Source: Luteimonas sp. MC1572
Lineage (GTDB): Bacteria; Pseudomonadota; Gammaproteobacteria; Xanthomonadales; Xanthomonadaceae
Reading direction: 5' to 3'
Assembly: GCF_016615815.1 (NCBI RefSeq)
Contig: NZ_CP067112.1
Coordinates: 1,302,001 to 1,366,000, forward strand
DNA length: 64,000 bases
Shown here: one piece after another, positions 1 to 8,887 of the stretch
Numbering within the stretch: the first letter of the stretch is position 1
Layout: the number at the start of each line of letters is the position of its first letter
Made by a program: the position numbers and the translations under genes
Notes under the pieces: generated by a model
Databases searched by the model: none
What the model saw: only the letters and a program-made list of their open reading frames with translations
Told to the model about the DNA's origin: nothing

Positions 1-491
1 CGCTCATGCCGGGCACGCCCAACGCCTTCGGCGTGATGGGTTACGACGCCAACGCGCCGAAGCCCGGCAAGCGCATGCTGAGCTCGATGACACCGACCTT
101 CATGGTCTCCGACGAGCGCATCGCGGTGCTCGGCACGCCCGGCGGCACGCGCATCATCACCATGGTGCTGCTCGGCATGCTCGGCTACGACGCGGGGCTG
201 TCAGCGCAGGACGTCGCCGGTCTGCCGCGCTACCACCACCAGTGGATGCCGGACCGGATCTCGGCCGAGACCGGTACGTTCACCCCTGAAGTCGCGCGCG
301 CGCTGCAGGCGATGGGGCACGTGGTCGACCTGCCGAAGGCCGAGCCCGACGGGCGTGCCTCCAGCCACGTCTGGGGCAACCTGCAGACGGTCGCGTGGGA
401 TCGCAAGACCGACGAACTCGAGGGCGGCAGCGACCCGCGCAATCCGGTCGGCAAGGCGGCCGTCGAAGCCGCGCCGGCGCGCAGCCGATAA
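1..491 (+). CDS. ggt: gamma-glutamyltransferase, C-terminal part (5' truncated by window)
   Basis: This is the 3' end of a gene that begins before the window; the frame is open from base 3. The protein carries GKRMLSSMTPTF and then GTPGGTRI, the signature of the small-subunit core of gamma-glutamyltransferases. It ends in a short Ala/Arg-rich tail. The family cleaves the gamma-glutamyl bond of glutathione and related peptides in the periplasm after autoprocessing at a threonine, which lies outside this window. I infer GGT rather than a cephalosporin acylase-like relative from the SSMTPTF block. The downstream gene follows after about 15 bases, so the two may be co-transcribed. Confidence 0.88.
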   Translation, partial: LMPGTPNAFGVMGYDANAPKPGKRMLSSMTPTFMVSDERIAVLGTPGGTRIITMVLLGMLGYDAGLSAQDVAGLPRYHHQWMPDRISAETGTFTPEVARALQAMGHVVDLPKAEPDGRASSHVWGNLQTVAWDRKTDELEGGSDPRNPVGKAAVEAAPARSR

Positions 492-506
492 GCCCGGGGG
501 CCCGCC

Positions 507-1124
507 GTGTCCGGACAGCAGCCAGCAAAGCCGTGGTACCTGAAGTTGCCGGCCAAGCTCGCCGCGACCGTGTTCTTCCTGGTCGCGCTGACCACGCTGA
601 TCGGCAACCTGTTTGAACTCGACGCCCAGCGTCGCGCCCGAGCCCTGCAGGACGCGCCTGCCGCGGCCATCGCCGCTGCGCCGGCACCTTCCTCGCCCTC
701 AAGCATCGCGGGCGCTGCCGATGCCCCGCCGGTCGCGCCGGCCGAACGCCGCCTCGGCTTGCAGCTCGAGCGCATCGTCGTGCTGCGCGATGGCTCGGTC
801 GGCACCACCGACTGGCGCTTCGCGGTCGAAGCCGATGGTGAGCCGCTGTTCGTGCTGCAGCAGGACGCGCTCGACGATGCCGCCGGCCGCAATGTCGCGC
901 TTCCTGCCGACGCGCGGACCAGGCTCCGGGTCGCCGCCGCGGGGGCACTGGTGACGGTCAAGGCCTGGCGTGGCAGCCGGCTGCGGCTGCCGAGTGCCGA
1001 GCCCGATGCCAGCGGGCAGGGCAGGCTGGCGCTGGATGGAACCATGGCGCCGGTCGAGGTGGTGGCGACCGATCCCGAAGATGGCCGTTTCATGCTGCAT
1101 TTCGGCACGACTTCGGCCGACTGA
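507..1124 (+). CDS. hypothetical membrane-anchored protein, 205 aa
   Basis: I do not recognise this gene. It starts with GTG shortly after the gamma-glutamyltransferase stop. Residues about 13-35 form one hydrophobic helix preceded by Lys/Arg, suggesting an inner-membrane anchor with the rest in the periplasm. An Ala/Pro-rich linker follows, then about 130 residues of mixed beta-type sequence ([19 protein letters not shown]). No catalytic motif is visible. Codon use matches the neighbours, so it looks real. It ends 26 bases before the MBL-fold gene on the same strand. Confidence 0.6.
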   Translation: MSGQQPAKPWYLKLPAKLAATVFFLVALTTLIGNLFELDAQRRARALQDAPAAAIAAAPAPSSPSSIAGAADAPPVAPAERRLGLQLERIVVLRDGSVGTTDWRFAVEADGEPLFVLQQDALDDAAGRNVALPADARTRLRVAAAGALVTVKAWRGSRLRLPSAEPDASGQGRLALDGTMAPVEVVATDPEDGRFMLHFGTTSAD

Positions 1125-1150
1125 GGCGCGCGAAGGTCTACTATCGGCCC

Positions 1151-2047
<897 letters not shown>

Positions 2048-2056
2048 ACCCGGCGG

Positions 2057-2734
2057 TCAGCGTGCCACGGGCGCGAGCAGCAGCCAGGCGGCCAGCAGCG
2101 CCGTCAGCAGCAACACTGCAATGACCACCATGCGGTGTCGGCGGGCGCGGTCGGTGCGTTCGCGCACACTGGCTGCTTCAGGGCGGACGCCTGCGGCGGT
2201 CGCGATTTCGGGTTGCGCGGGAATGTCCTGCGCGCGCGCCGGCTCCGGTACGCCAGGGCCTGGCAGCCGGGGACGTGGCGCACCTGGAACCGACACCGCC
2301 GTGCCGTTGGTCCCGGCTCCGCCCTGTGGAAGGGTTGCCCCGGCCGGTACCAGGACCGCCGGCGTCGTCAGCCGGTAGCCCACGCCGTAGACGGTGGACA
2401 GGCTCCGGCCGGCTTCGCTGCCGAGTGCGATGCGAAGCCGGCGCATGGTCTTGGACACCGCGCTGTCGTTCACATGGGCGACGCCCGGCCAGGCTTCGGC
2501 CACCAGCGTGCTGCGTGGCACGACCTGCTCGGCGTGGCGAAGCAGGCAGGTGAGCACCGCGAAGGCGCGTTCGTCGAGCTGCGTGCGGTAGCCGTCGCGG
2601 ATCAGCTGGTGGCTTTCGATGTCGAGGCGGTTGCGTCCGAACAGCCAATGCGCACCGGCCAGTGCGCCGTCGGTCGCATGCGACCGGCGGGAGCCGGCAG
2701 GACCCGAAAACAGCGTGAACAAGGGGCTGGCCAC
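2057..2734 (-). CDS. winged-helix transcriptional regulator with C-terminal membrane anchor
   Basis: The first part of the protein is an OmpR/ToxR-type winged helix: WLFGRNRLDIES, LDERAFAVLTCLLRHAEQVVPRSTLV, then SAVSKTMRRLRIALG and VYGVGYRLT, the recognition helix and wing hairpin. A Pro/Ala-rich linker follows. The protein ends in one hydrophobic helix (MVVIAVLLLTALLAAWLLL) only a few residues before the stop. There is no receiver domain and no periplasmic sensor, unlike CadC or ToxR. The start is uncertain: I chose GTG 2734, because longer frames run into the end of upp; GTG 2791 is the alternative. It lies downstream of upp on the same strand. Confidence 0.68.
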   Translation of the reverse strand: MASPLFTLFSGPAGSRRSHATDGALAGAHWLFGRNRLDIESHQLIRDGYRTQLDERAFAVLTCLLRHAEQVVPRSTLVAEAWPGVAHVNDSAVSKTMRRLRIALGSEAGRSLSTVYGVGYRLTTPAVLVPAGATLPQGGAGTNGTAVSVPGAPRPRLPGPGVPEPARAQDIPAQPEIATAAGVRPEAASVRERTDRARRHRMVVIAVLLLTALLAAWLLLAPVAR

Positions 2735-2804
2735 ACTTGGCCCAACGCCAGGCGTGCGCCAGGCAGGCCACCGGCCCGGCCAGTGGCGCACCGTGCCGAT
2801 GGAC

Positions 2805-3434
2805 TCAGGCGCGGGTGCCGAAGATCTTGTCGCCGGCGTCGCCGAGGCCGGGATGGATGTAGCCGGTGGCGTCCAGGCGTTCGTCGATCGCGGCGGTGAA
2901 TACTTCGACATCCGGGTGCCGTGCCTGCAGCGCGCGCAGCCCTTCCGGCGCCGCCACCAGGAACAGCCCCTTGATGCGGCTGCAGCCGGCGGCCTTGAGC
3001 ATGTCGACGGTCGCGATCAGGGTTCCGCCGGTGGCCAGCATCGGATCGAGGATGAGCGCGGTGCGGTCCGCCATTTCGCCCACCAGGTTCTCGTAGTACG
3101 GCACGGCCTCGAGCGACGCCTCGTCGCGCTTGATGCCGACCACGCTGACCTTGGCGGCCGGGATCAGATCCAGCACGCCGGGCAGCATGCCCAGCCCCGC
3201 GCGCAGGATCGGCACCAGGGTCACCTTGCGGCCCTTGATGCGCGTCACGCGCACCGGGCCGGCCCAGCCGGCCACCTCGGCCTCTTCGGTTTCGAGGTCG
3301 GCGGTGGCCTCGTAGGTGAGCAGCGTGGCCACCTCGGCCGACAGCTCGCGGAAGGTCTTGGTGCTGTTGTCGGCGCGGCGCAGCAGGCCGAGCTTGTGCT
3401 GCACCAGCGGATGGCGGACTTCGACAATCTTCAT
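2805..3434 (-). CDS. upp: uracil phosphoribosyltransferase
   Basis: A 209-residue, full-length UPRTase that makes UMP from uracil and PRPP in pyrimidine salvage. The PRPP-binding loop [12 protein letters not shown] is at residues 127-138. The uracil-binding C-terminal block [17 protein letters not shown] is intact. The N-terminus ([19 protein letters not shown]) is typical, which fixes the ATG at 3434. It is cytoplasmic. It sits between a TonB-dependent receptor gene and a winged-helix regulator on the same strand. Confidence 0.97.
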   Translation of the reverse strand: MKIVEVRHPLVQHKLGLLRRADNSTKTFRELSAEVATLLTYEATADLETEEAEVAGWAGPVRVTRIKGRKVTLVPILRAGLGMLPGVLDLIPAAKVSVVGIKRDEASLEAVPYYENLVGEMADRTALILDPMLATGGTLIATVDMLKAAGCSRIKGLFLVAAPEGLRALQARHPDVEVFTAAIDERLDATGYIHPGLGDAGDKIFGTRA

Positions 3435-3479
3435 GCGGGGTTCCCGGCGTGCGAATGCGGGAAGTCTGCAGCAAGCGGG

Positions 3480-5798
3480 TCAGAACGCCCAGCGCATGAC
3501 CAGCTGCCAGGCCGGGCCGGCTTCCTCCGTCTCCAGCTCGTACTCCTTGTGGTCGCGCGCCAGCTGGTCGCCGAGGGTGTCGAACTTGTGGAAGAACTCG
3601 TCCTTCGACGCATCCAGCAGGTTGGCGGCCGACAGGCGCAGCGACAGGCTGTTGCCGAAGCGCTTCTCGACGAACGCTTCCAGGTCCTCGCCGTAGCGGA
3701 TGGTGACTTCCTCGCCAACGATGCGCTCGTACGCGTCGCCCTGCTTGCGATACGTCACGCCGAAGCTCGCGGCCAGCGAGGGCACGTCCTGGATGAAGCC
3801 GACGTTGAACGCCGACCGGGCCTGGTTGTTGAAGCGTCGCGTGCCCATGAAGTCTTCGACGTCCGACTTGACGTACGCGTAGTTCAGGAACACGCCGGTG
3901 CTGTCCATGCCGAACGCCGACAGCGGGGTCGACAGGTCGAACTCGACGCCGTAGACCTTGCCGTCGCCGACGTTGGCGGACGTGAACAGCCAGCTTTTGG
4001 CCGGTTCCGCCGCCATGGCGTCCTCGACGCTGGCGTAGTCGCCGTCCTCCACCATGTCGTCCCAGGCGTCCCGCGCTTCCTCGCTCGGCTCGCCGGTATT
4101 CACCAGTTCGATCAGGTTCCTGACGTCGCGGTAGAACAGGTTGATGCCCACCACGCCACGCTTGCCGAGGCGACGTTCGTAGCCGAAGTCGAGGCCGTTG
4201 GCGGTTTCCGCGTCGAGCTGCGGATTGCCGATGTAGTCGTTGTCGCCGAATTCGCCGTCGAGCAGGGCCGGCACCAGCTCGTTGAAGTCGGGGCGCTTGA
4301 TGCTGCCGGCCAGCGACAGGCTGAGGCGGTCGGCATCGGTCAGGGCCCACTTCAGGTGCAGCGACGGCAGCAGTTCGTTGTAATCCTTGCTCGCGGCGCC
4401 TTCGACCTCGCCGTCCTCGCTGTAGCGGATGTCCGACCTGGTGGTCTCCAGGCGCAGGCCGGTCTCCCAGGACAGAATGCCGCGCGTGCCGGAGAACATG
4501 AGGTAGGGGTCGAGGCGCTTTTCCTCGATCACGCTGGCGACAACGCCATCGAGCGCGTAGACCAGCGTGTCGCCCTCGTTGTCGGCCGCACCCTCGTAGT
4601 AGGAGTAGGTGAGGTCGCGCTTCTTCGTGCGGTAGTCGAGGCCGAATTCCATGTCCGCGGCGCCGACAGGGCGCTTGTGGGCGATCGTGAAGCTTGTTTC
4701 GGCGTCCTTCGCATCGAGCGATTCGGCCTCGGCATCGGATTCGTCCCACTCGCCGTCGACATAGGCATGCGCCTCCTCGCTTTCGATGCTGTCGTCCTCG
4801 AAGCGCGCGTGGTCGACGCTCAGCGTGGTGCGGCCGCCCGCCATGTCGAACTGGTACTCGGCGCCGAGGCCCCAGTTCTTCTGGTTCACCGTGGCAAGGC
4901 CCGGCACGTTGGAGGTGATCACTTCGCCGTCGTCGTATTCCTCCTCGAAGGACACTTCGGTCACGTCGCGATCGGTCTTCACGTAGAAGCCGTCGACACT
5001 CAAACGCCCGGTGTCGCCCACGTCCGCGGTCCAGGACAGGTTGCCGGAATAGTCGCGGCCGTCCTTCACTTCGGTCTGGTCCTCCCAGCTGGCCAGTTCC
5101 TCCATCGATGGATCGGTGAAGCGGTCGGAGCGCTTGAACTTGGCGCGGTAGCGGTCCTGCACGTTGATGCCGGCGAGGATGCGGCCGCCGAGCGCCTCGC
5201 CGCTGGCGACGGCGCCGAACGTCGGATTCACTTCGCCGTCGTGCGCGCGGTTCACGCCGACGCGCAGGTAGCCGCCGTCGAACTCGTAGGCGTCGCGCAG
5301 GATGATGTTGATCGCGCCGGCGATGGCGTCGCCGGAGCGGTTGGCGCTGTTGCTGCGCAGGATCTCGATGCGGTCGACCATGTCCGCCGGGATGCGGTCG
5401 ACCCAGAACGAACGGTCGTCGCCCGCACCCGGCACCTTCTTGCCGTTGATCAGCACCTGGGTGTAGCCGCCGCCCATGCCGCGCAGCTGCACGCCGTCGA
5501 ACTCCATGATGTCGGAGCCGACGAACGCCGCGCCGGGCAGGCGCTTGACCATGTCGCCCACCGTGTTCGGCTCGAAGCGCTGGAAATACTCGAGGTCGTA
5601 GCTGAGCACCGGCGCCGTGTCGGTGGTGCGGTTGCGATAGGTGATCTCGCCCTGCACGACAACCGAATCGAGCTGCCTGGGTTCGCCTGCCGCATCGGCC
5701 GAGCCATCGGGGGCCGTGGCCTGTGCAAGTGCGGCCGGTGCCACCAGTGCAAGCATGAGCGCCTGCGAAAGAAGGGTGGCCTTGAAGATGCGGTTCAT
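3480..5798 (-). CDS. TonB-dependent outer-membrane receptor
   Basis: A 772-residue precursor. The start is ATG 5798, because MNRIFKATLLSQALMLALVA, ending in AAALAQ-like cleavage sequence, is a standard Sec signal peptide; an upstream ATG at 5852 would add a basic, non-signal extension. After a TonB-box-like segment (LDSVVVQGE) comes a plug domain with DMVKRLPG, VQLRGMGGGYTQVLINGKKV, ADMVDRIEILRS and GAINIILRD. The rest is a 22-strand-type barrel ending in WQLVMRWAF, with the C-terminal Phe expected by the BAM machinery. It is divergent from a phytase-like lipoprotein, which suggests an organic-phosphate substrate, but substrate is inference. Confidence 0.93.
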   Translation of the reverse strand: MNRIFKATLLSQALMLALVAPAALAQATAPDGSADAAGEPRQLDSVVVQGEITYRNRTTDTAPVLSYDLEYFQRFEPNTVGDMVKRLPGAAFVGSDIMEFDGVQLRGMGGGYTQVLINGKKVPGAGDDRSFWVDRIPADMVDRIEILRSNSANRSGDAIAGAINIILRDAYEFDGGYLRVGVNRAHDGEVNPTFGAVASGEALGGRILAGINVQDRYRAKFKRSDRFTDPSMEELASWEDQTEVKDGRDYSGNLSWTADVGDTGRLSVDGFYVKTDRDVTEVSFEEEYDDGEVITSNVPGLATVNQKNWGLGAEYQFDMAGGRTTLSVDHARFEDDSIESEEAHAYVDGEWDESDAEAESLDAKDAETSFTIAHKRPVGAADMEFGLDYRTKKRDLTYSYYEGAADNEGDTLVYALDGVVASVIEEKRLDPYLMFSGTRGILSWETGLRLETTRSDIRYSEDGEVEGAASKDYNELLPSLHLKWALTDADRLSLSLAGSIKRPDFNELVPALLDGEFGDNDYIGNPQLDAETANGLDFGYERRLGKRGVVGINLFYRDVRNLIELVNTGEPSEEARDAWDDMVEDGDYASVEDAMAAEPAKSWLFTSANVGDGKVYGVEFDLSTPLSAFGMDSTGVFLNYAYVKSDVEDFMGTRRFNNQARSAFNVGFIQDVPSLAASFGVTYRKQGDAYERIVGEEVTIRYGEDLEAFVEKRFGNSLSLRLSAANLLDASKDEFFHKFDTLGDQLARDHKEYELETEEAGPAWQLVMRWAF

Positions 5799-5961
5799 GC
5801 AGCGGATCCGGAAGCGAAGTGATCGGCGTATTGAATGGCACGCGCATGGCATGCATGTGACCGTTGCCGGGTCCGATGCCCTGCAATCCAGTCGTCATGG
5901 AGCGCGGGGATGATGTTTCGCTTGCGTGACACGCGCGCCCCTGATCCAAGGTTGATCCCCG
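5799..5961. promoter_or_regulatory. divergent promoter region, TonB receptor / phytase-like operon
   Basis: A 163-base region between two divergent transcription units. It must hold both promoters. I see no clear sigma-70 pair and no convincing Pho box, so its regulator is not readable by eye. Confidence 0.4.
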
Positions 5962-7086
5962 ATGCCCCAGCGCCTGATTTCCGTTGCCGTTTCCGTCCTG
6001 TTGCTTGCTGCCTGTTCCGGCAAGCCGGCGGTCGAGGATGGCGAAGACCGCGCCGACCGCGCACGGGAAGCCGCGCGTCCGGCCACAAGCATCGATGCTG
6101 TCGCTGTGCCTGAAGCCTTCGCCACGCCGATGACGCCTGACGACAACATCGACTCGGTTGCCAGCTGGACCGGCGCCGATGGCAACGTGCTGCTGCTGGC
6201 CACAGCCAAGGCCACGCATCGGCTGGTGGTGTACGACGGCGGCACGGGTGCATTCCTGCGTCATGTCGGCGGGCGCGGCGCGGGCGCGGGCCAGTTCGAC
6301 CGGCCGAACGGCATCGCCGTGGTCGATGATTTCGCGTTCGTGGTCGAGCGCGACAACCGGCGCGTGCAGGTGCTGCGCCTGCCGGGCATGGAGACGGTGG
6401 CCGAGTTCGGCACCGACGTGCTGCAGCTGCCGTACGGCCTGTGGGTGGGCAAGCTCGACGGCGGCTACGAGGTGTATGTCACCGACGCCTACATGGCCGG
6501 CGTGGACGCGGCCGGCGATGACATCCTGCCGCCGCTGCAGGAACTCGGTCGACGCGTGCAGCGCTTCGCCCTCTCGCCGCGGGGCGACGGCTTCGCGGTC
6601 CGCCATGTCGGTGGCTTCGGCGACACGTCAGCTGATGGCGCACTGCGCGTCGTCGAGTCCCTGTGGGGCGATCCTGCCAACAACCGCCTGCTGATCGCCG
6701 AGGAAGACGAGACCTACGCCAACGAGTTCAAGGTCTACGACCTGGCGGGCGCGTTCAGCGGCCGCACCATCGGTGCAGAGTTCCTGCAGGCGCAGGCCGA
6801 GGGCATCGTGCTCAAGACCTGCGCGGATGGTGGTGGCTGGTGGATCACCACCGAACAGGGCAAGGGCAGCACCGCATTCCATCTGTTCGCGCGCGACACG
6901 CTGGAGCATGCGGGTGCAGTCGCAGGGCCGACGGTCGCCAACACCGACGGCATCTGGCTGCATTACGCACCGACCGCGCAGTTCCCCGACGGCGTGCTGT
7001 ATGCGGTGCACGACGACCAGGGCGCGGTGGCGATCGACTGGCGCGAGATCGCGTCCGCGCTCGACCTGCCGGCATGCACCCGATGA
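5962..7086 (+). CDS. beta-propeller phytase-like lipoprotein
   Basis: A 374-residue lipoprotein with lipobox LLLAAC (Cys18). The body shows repeated propeller blades: HRLVVYDGGTGAFLRHVGG, RPNGIAVVDDFAFVVERDNRRVQVLRLPG, LPYGLWVGKLDG, EFKVYDLAG and EGIVLKTCADGGGWWITTEQ. The DRNNR-like, VYDLAG and E-G-(I/C)-x-x-D-like blocks match beta-propeller 3-phytases, calcium-dependent enzymes that remove phosphate from inositol hexakisphosphate. An NHL-type propeller is the main alternative. It overlaps the next phosphoesterase gene by four bases (ATGA) and is divergent from a TonB-dependent receptor, a combination known for phytate-use loci. Confidence 0.68.
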   Translation: MPQRLISVAVSVLLLAACSGKPAVEDGEDRADRAREAARPATSIDAVAVPEAFATPMTPDDNIDSVASWTGADGNVLLLATAKATHRLVVYDGGTGAFLRHVGGRGAGAGQFDRPNGIAVVDDFAFVVERDNRRVQVLRLPGMETVAEFGTDVLQLPYGLWVGKLDGGYEVYVTDAYMAGVDAAGDDILPPLQELGRRVQRFALSPRGDGFAVRHVGGFGDTSADGALRVVESLWGDPANNRLLIAEEDETYANEFKVYDLAGAFSGRTIGAEFLQAQAEGIVLKTCADGGGWWITTEQGKGSTAFHLFARDTLEHAGAVAGPTVANTDGIWLHYAPTAQFPDGVLYAVHDDQGAVAIDWREIASALDLPACTR

Positions 7087-8519
7087 ACGCGCTGACCGTG
7101 GGTGGCGTGGCGTCGCGCGGCGCAGGCCGCCTGCTGCTGGCGGTGCTCTTCGCGCTGGCCGTGGCCAGCCCGGCGGCGTCGCGAGACATGACAGGCACCG
7201 CAGCGGGCGACACCCGCGAAGTGGAGCCCAACACCCTCGTGCCCGCCGGCGATCTGCGCTACGCGCCGGCCGCACACCCCGACCGCATCGTCGCCTCACC
7301 GGCCGAGGATCCTGCGACGGGCTTCCAGGTGTCGTGGCGCACTGCCTACGGCGTGGATGCGCCAAGGCTGGAGCTGGTGGTCGCCGGTGATTCGCCCGAC
7401 ATGGGCGTGACGCGCAGCTTGGCGGCGCACAGCCGTGCGTTCACCACGGAGAACGGCGCCGGTCACCAGCACCAGGTAACGGTGGGCGGTCTTCAGCCCG
7501 ACACGCTGTACGCATTCCGCGTGCAGGGCGGCAACGGCTGGTGGAGCCCGTGGCGGCAGCTGCGCACGGCGGCGGCTCCGGGTACGCCTCTCGAATTCCT
7601 GTACTTCGGCGACACCCAGAACAAGAACGCCAGCCTCGTCACGCGCGTGGTGCTGGAGGCGATGCGCCACGCCCCCAAGGCGCGGCTGGCGCTGTTCGCC
7701 GGTGACCTGGTGAGCGGTGGCGACGGCGAAGACGACAACGAGTGGGGCGAGTGGTCCGACATCGCGGCACCGCTGGCGTCGACCATGCTGCTCGCGCCCC
7801 TGGCCGGCAACCACGAGTATTTCGAGGAGTTCGAGGACACGCCGCAGGAGCGCCGCGTGCTGGGCGCGCACTGGCCGCACATGTTCGCGCTGCCCGGCAA
7901 CGGCGCGCCCGGCGCGGAGGCGACCACCTACTGGTTCGACATGCACGACGCGCGTTTCGTGGTGCTCGACGGCACCTCGGCGCTGGATCTCGGTACCGCC
8001 AAGGCGCAGGCCGCATGGCTCGACGGCGTGCTTCGCGACAGCCCGCGCGCCTGGACGATCGTGGCCATCCACCAGCCGATGTATTCGCCGCGCGAGGGTC
8101 GCGACAACCGCGTGCTGCGCCGGCACCTGATGCCGGTGCTCGAGCGCCATTCCGTCGACCTGGTGCTGCAGGGCCACGACCACACCTACGGTCGCCGCGC
8201 AGGCGATGCCGGCAAGGCGACGCCGCAGTACGTGGTGTCGGTGGCCGGTGCCAAGCAGTACCTGCTCTCGATGGAAGCCCGCGAGACCATGGCGCCGGTG
8301 GCCGAAGACACCCAGCTCTTCCAGGTCATCCGCATCGACGGCGACACGCTCCGCTACGAGGCACGCACCGCCACCGGCCGCCTGTACGACGCCTTCTCGC
8401 TGCTCGGCGACCGGGCCACGGGGCGGCGAATCGTCGAGCACACCGACGGCCGCATCGGGCAGCGTGACTGCGGCCGCTCGGCGACGCTGAAAGGCCGTAC
8501 GGACCGCTGCTGGGAGTAG
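7083..8519 (+). CDS. calcineurin-like / purple acid phosphatase-type metallophosphoesterase
   Basis: A 478-residue secreted protein with a Sec signal (GRLLLAVLFALAVASPAAS). A fibronectin-like N-terminal domain (residues about 60-155, ending in TVGGLQPDTLYAFRVQG) precedes the phosphoesterase domain. All metal blocks are visible: YFGDTQN, LFAGDLVSGG, LAGNHEYF, IVAIHQPMYS and LQGHDHTYGR, the order found in purple acid phosphatases. The start at 7083 overlaps the phytase-like stop (ATGA), so translation is probably coupled; ATG 7074 is an in-frame alternative. Paired with the upstream propeller it would finish phosphate release from phosphoesters in the periplasm. Confidence 0.88.
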   Translation: MNALTVGGVASRGAGRLLLAVLFALAVASPAASRDMTGTAAGDTREVEPNTLVPAGDLRYAPAAHPDRIVASPAEDPATGFQVSWRTAYGVDAPRLELVVAGDSPDMGVTRSLAAHSRAFTTENGAGHQHQVTVGGLQPDTLYAFRVQGGNGWWSPWRQLRTAAAPGTPLEFLYFGDTQNKNASLVTRVVLEAMRHAPKARLALFAGDLVSGGDGEDDNEWGEWSDIAAPLASTMLLAPLAGNHEYFEEFEDTPQERRVLGAHWPHMFALPGNGAPGAEATTYWFDMHDARFVVLDGTSALDLGTAKAQAAWLDGVLRDSPRAWTIVAIHQPMYSPREGRDNRVLRRHLMPVLERHSVDLVLQGHDHTYGRRAGDAGKATPQYVVSVAGAKQYLLSMEARETMAPVAEDTQLFQVIRIDGDTLRYEARTATGRLYDAFSLLGDRATGRRIVEHTDGRIGQRDCGRSATLKGRTDRCWE

Positions 8520-8536
8520 GGCGCTTCACTTGGGTG

Positions 8537-8631
8537 GCGGGTACCAAGGGCCTTGAGGACTCATGTCCCCCGGATCCGCCTGCGGCGGATGCCTCCTCCT
8601 TGACTTCGCCCTCAAGGCCCTTGGCACCCGC
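8537..8631 (-). repeat. structured palindromic element, copy A
   Basis: A 95-base element. Outer arms 8537-8558 and 8610-8631 pair over 22 bp with one mismatch. Inside is a short hairpin (8574-8580 with 8584-8590). Between the stems, read on the minus strand, are GAAGTCAAGGAGGAGGC on one side and GGGGGACATGAG on the other. Its outer stem belongs to the same sequence family as copy D. It is oriented opposite to copy B, and the pair lies between convergent genes. Confidence 0.88.
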
Positions 8632-8736
8632 TGCGCCGCATTACGCGGTGTGTAAAGGCACACCCCGCGACCCCGGGCCTTGCGCTCCGGCTTGGCTTTT
8701 GCTCTCCCGCACCCACAGCCGCCACCCGGCCCCAAA
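8632..8736. other. spacer of composite repeat, locus 1
   Basis: A 105-base segment between two divergently oriented structured elements. The first 18 bases match about 16 of 18 bases of the other locus's spacer (21332-21424) read in reverse complement, and the end next to copy B also resembles it. This implies the whole module, not just the hairpins, is duplicated. Short open frames here are repeat-derived and I do not call genes. Confidence 0.6.
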
Positions 8737-8829
8737 GTGGCCGTGAGGCCTTCGCGGGGAAGTCAAGGAGGAGGCATCCGCCGCGAGGCGGATGCCGGGG
8801 GACATGAGCCGCGAAGGCCTCACGGCCAC
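8737..8829 (+). repeat. structured palindromic element, copy B
   Basis: A 93-base element. Outer arms 8737-8757 and 8809-8829 form a perfect 21-bp stem. The inner stem is GGCATCCGCC (8773-8782) with its complement at 8787-8796, closed by GCGA, a GNRA tetraloop. The same invariant blocks as in copies A, C and D lie between inner and outer stems. The outer stem shares its sequence family with copy C. Confidence 0.9.
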
Positions 8830-8887
8830 CACAGGGCCCGCCAGGCCTCCAACGCCCCTCAGGCCACGGAGTAGCGGCGAGAGGTAA

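Noticed and set aside
2602..6606. A 1334-codon open frame on the minus strand
   Set aside because: It runs through upp and the TonB receptor in another frame on the same strand and antisense to the phytase-like gene; the translation is Arg/His/Gly-rich with no domain. It is a GC-driven shadow.
8537..8829. CRISPR array or integron attC sites
   Set aside because: There are only two units per locus, in opposite orientation, with stems that vary; no cas or integrase genes are present.
8641..8832. Short frames within the structured repeats sharing MSPG and ASSLTSP translations
   Set aside because: The shared peptides come from the repeated nucleotide blocks read in the same frame; stems and loops explain the conservation better than coding does.
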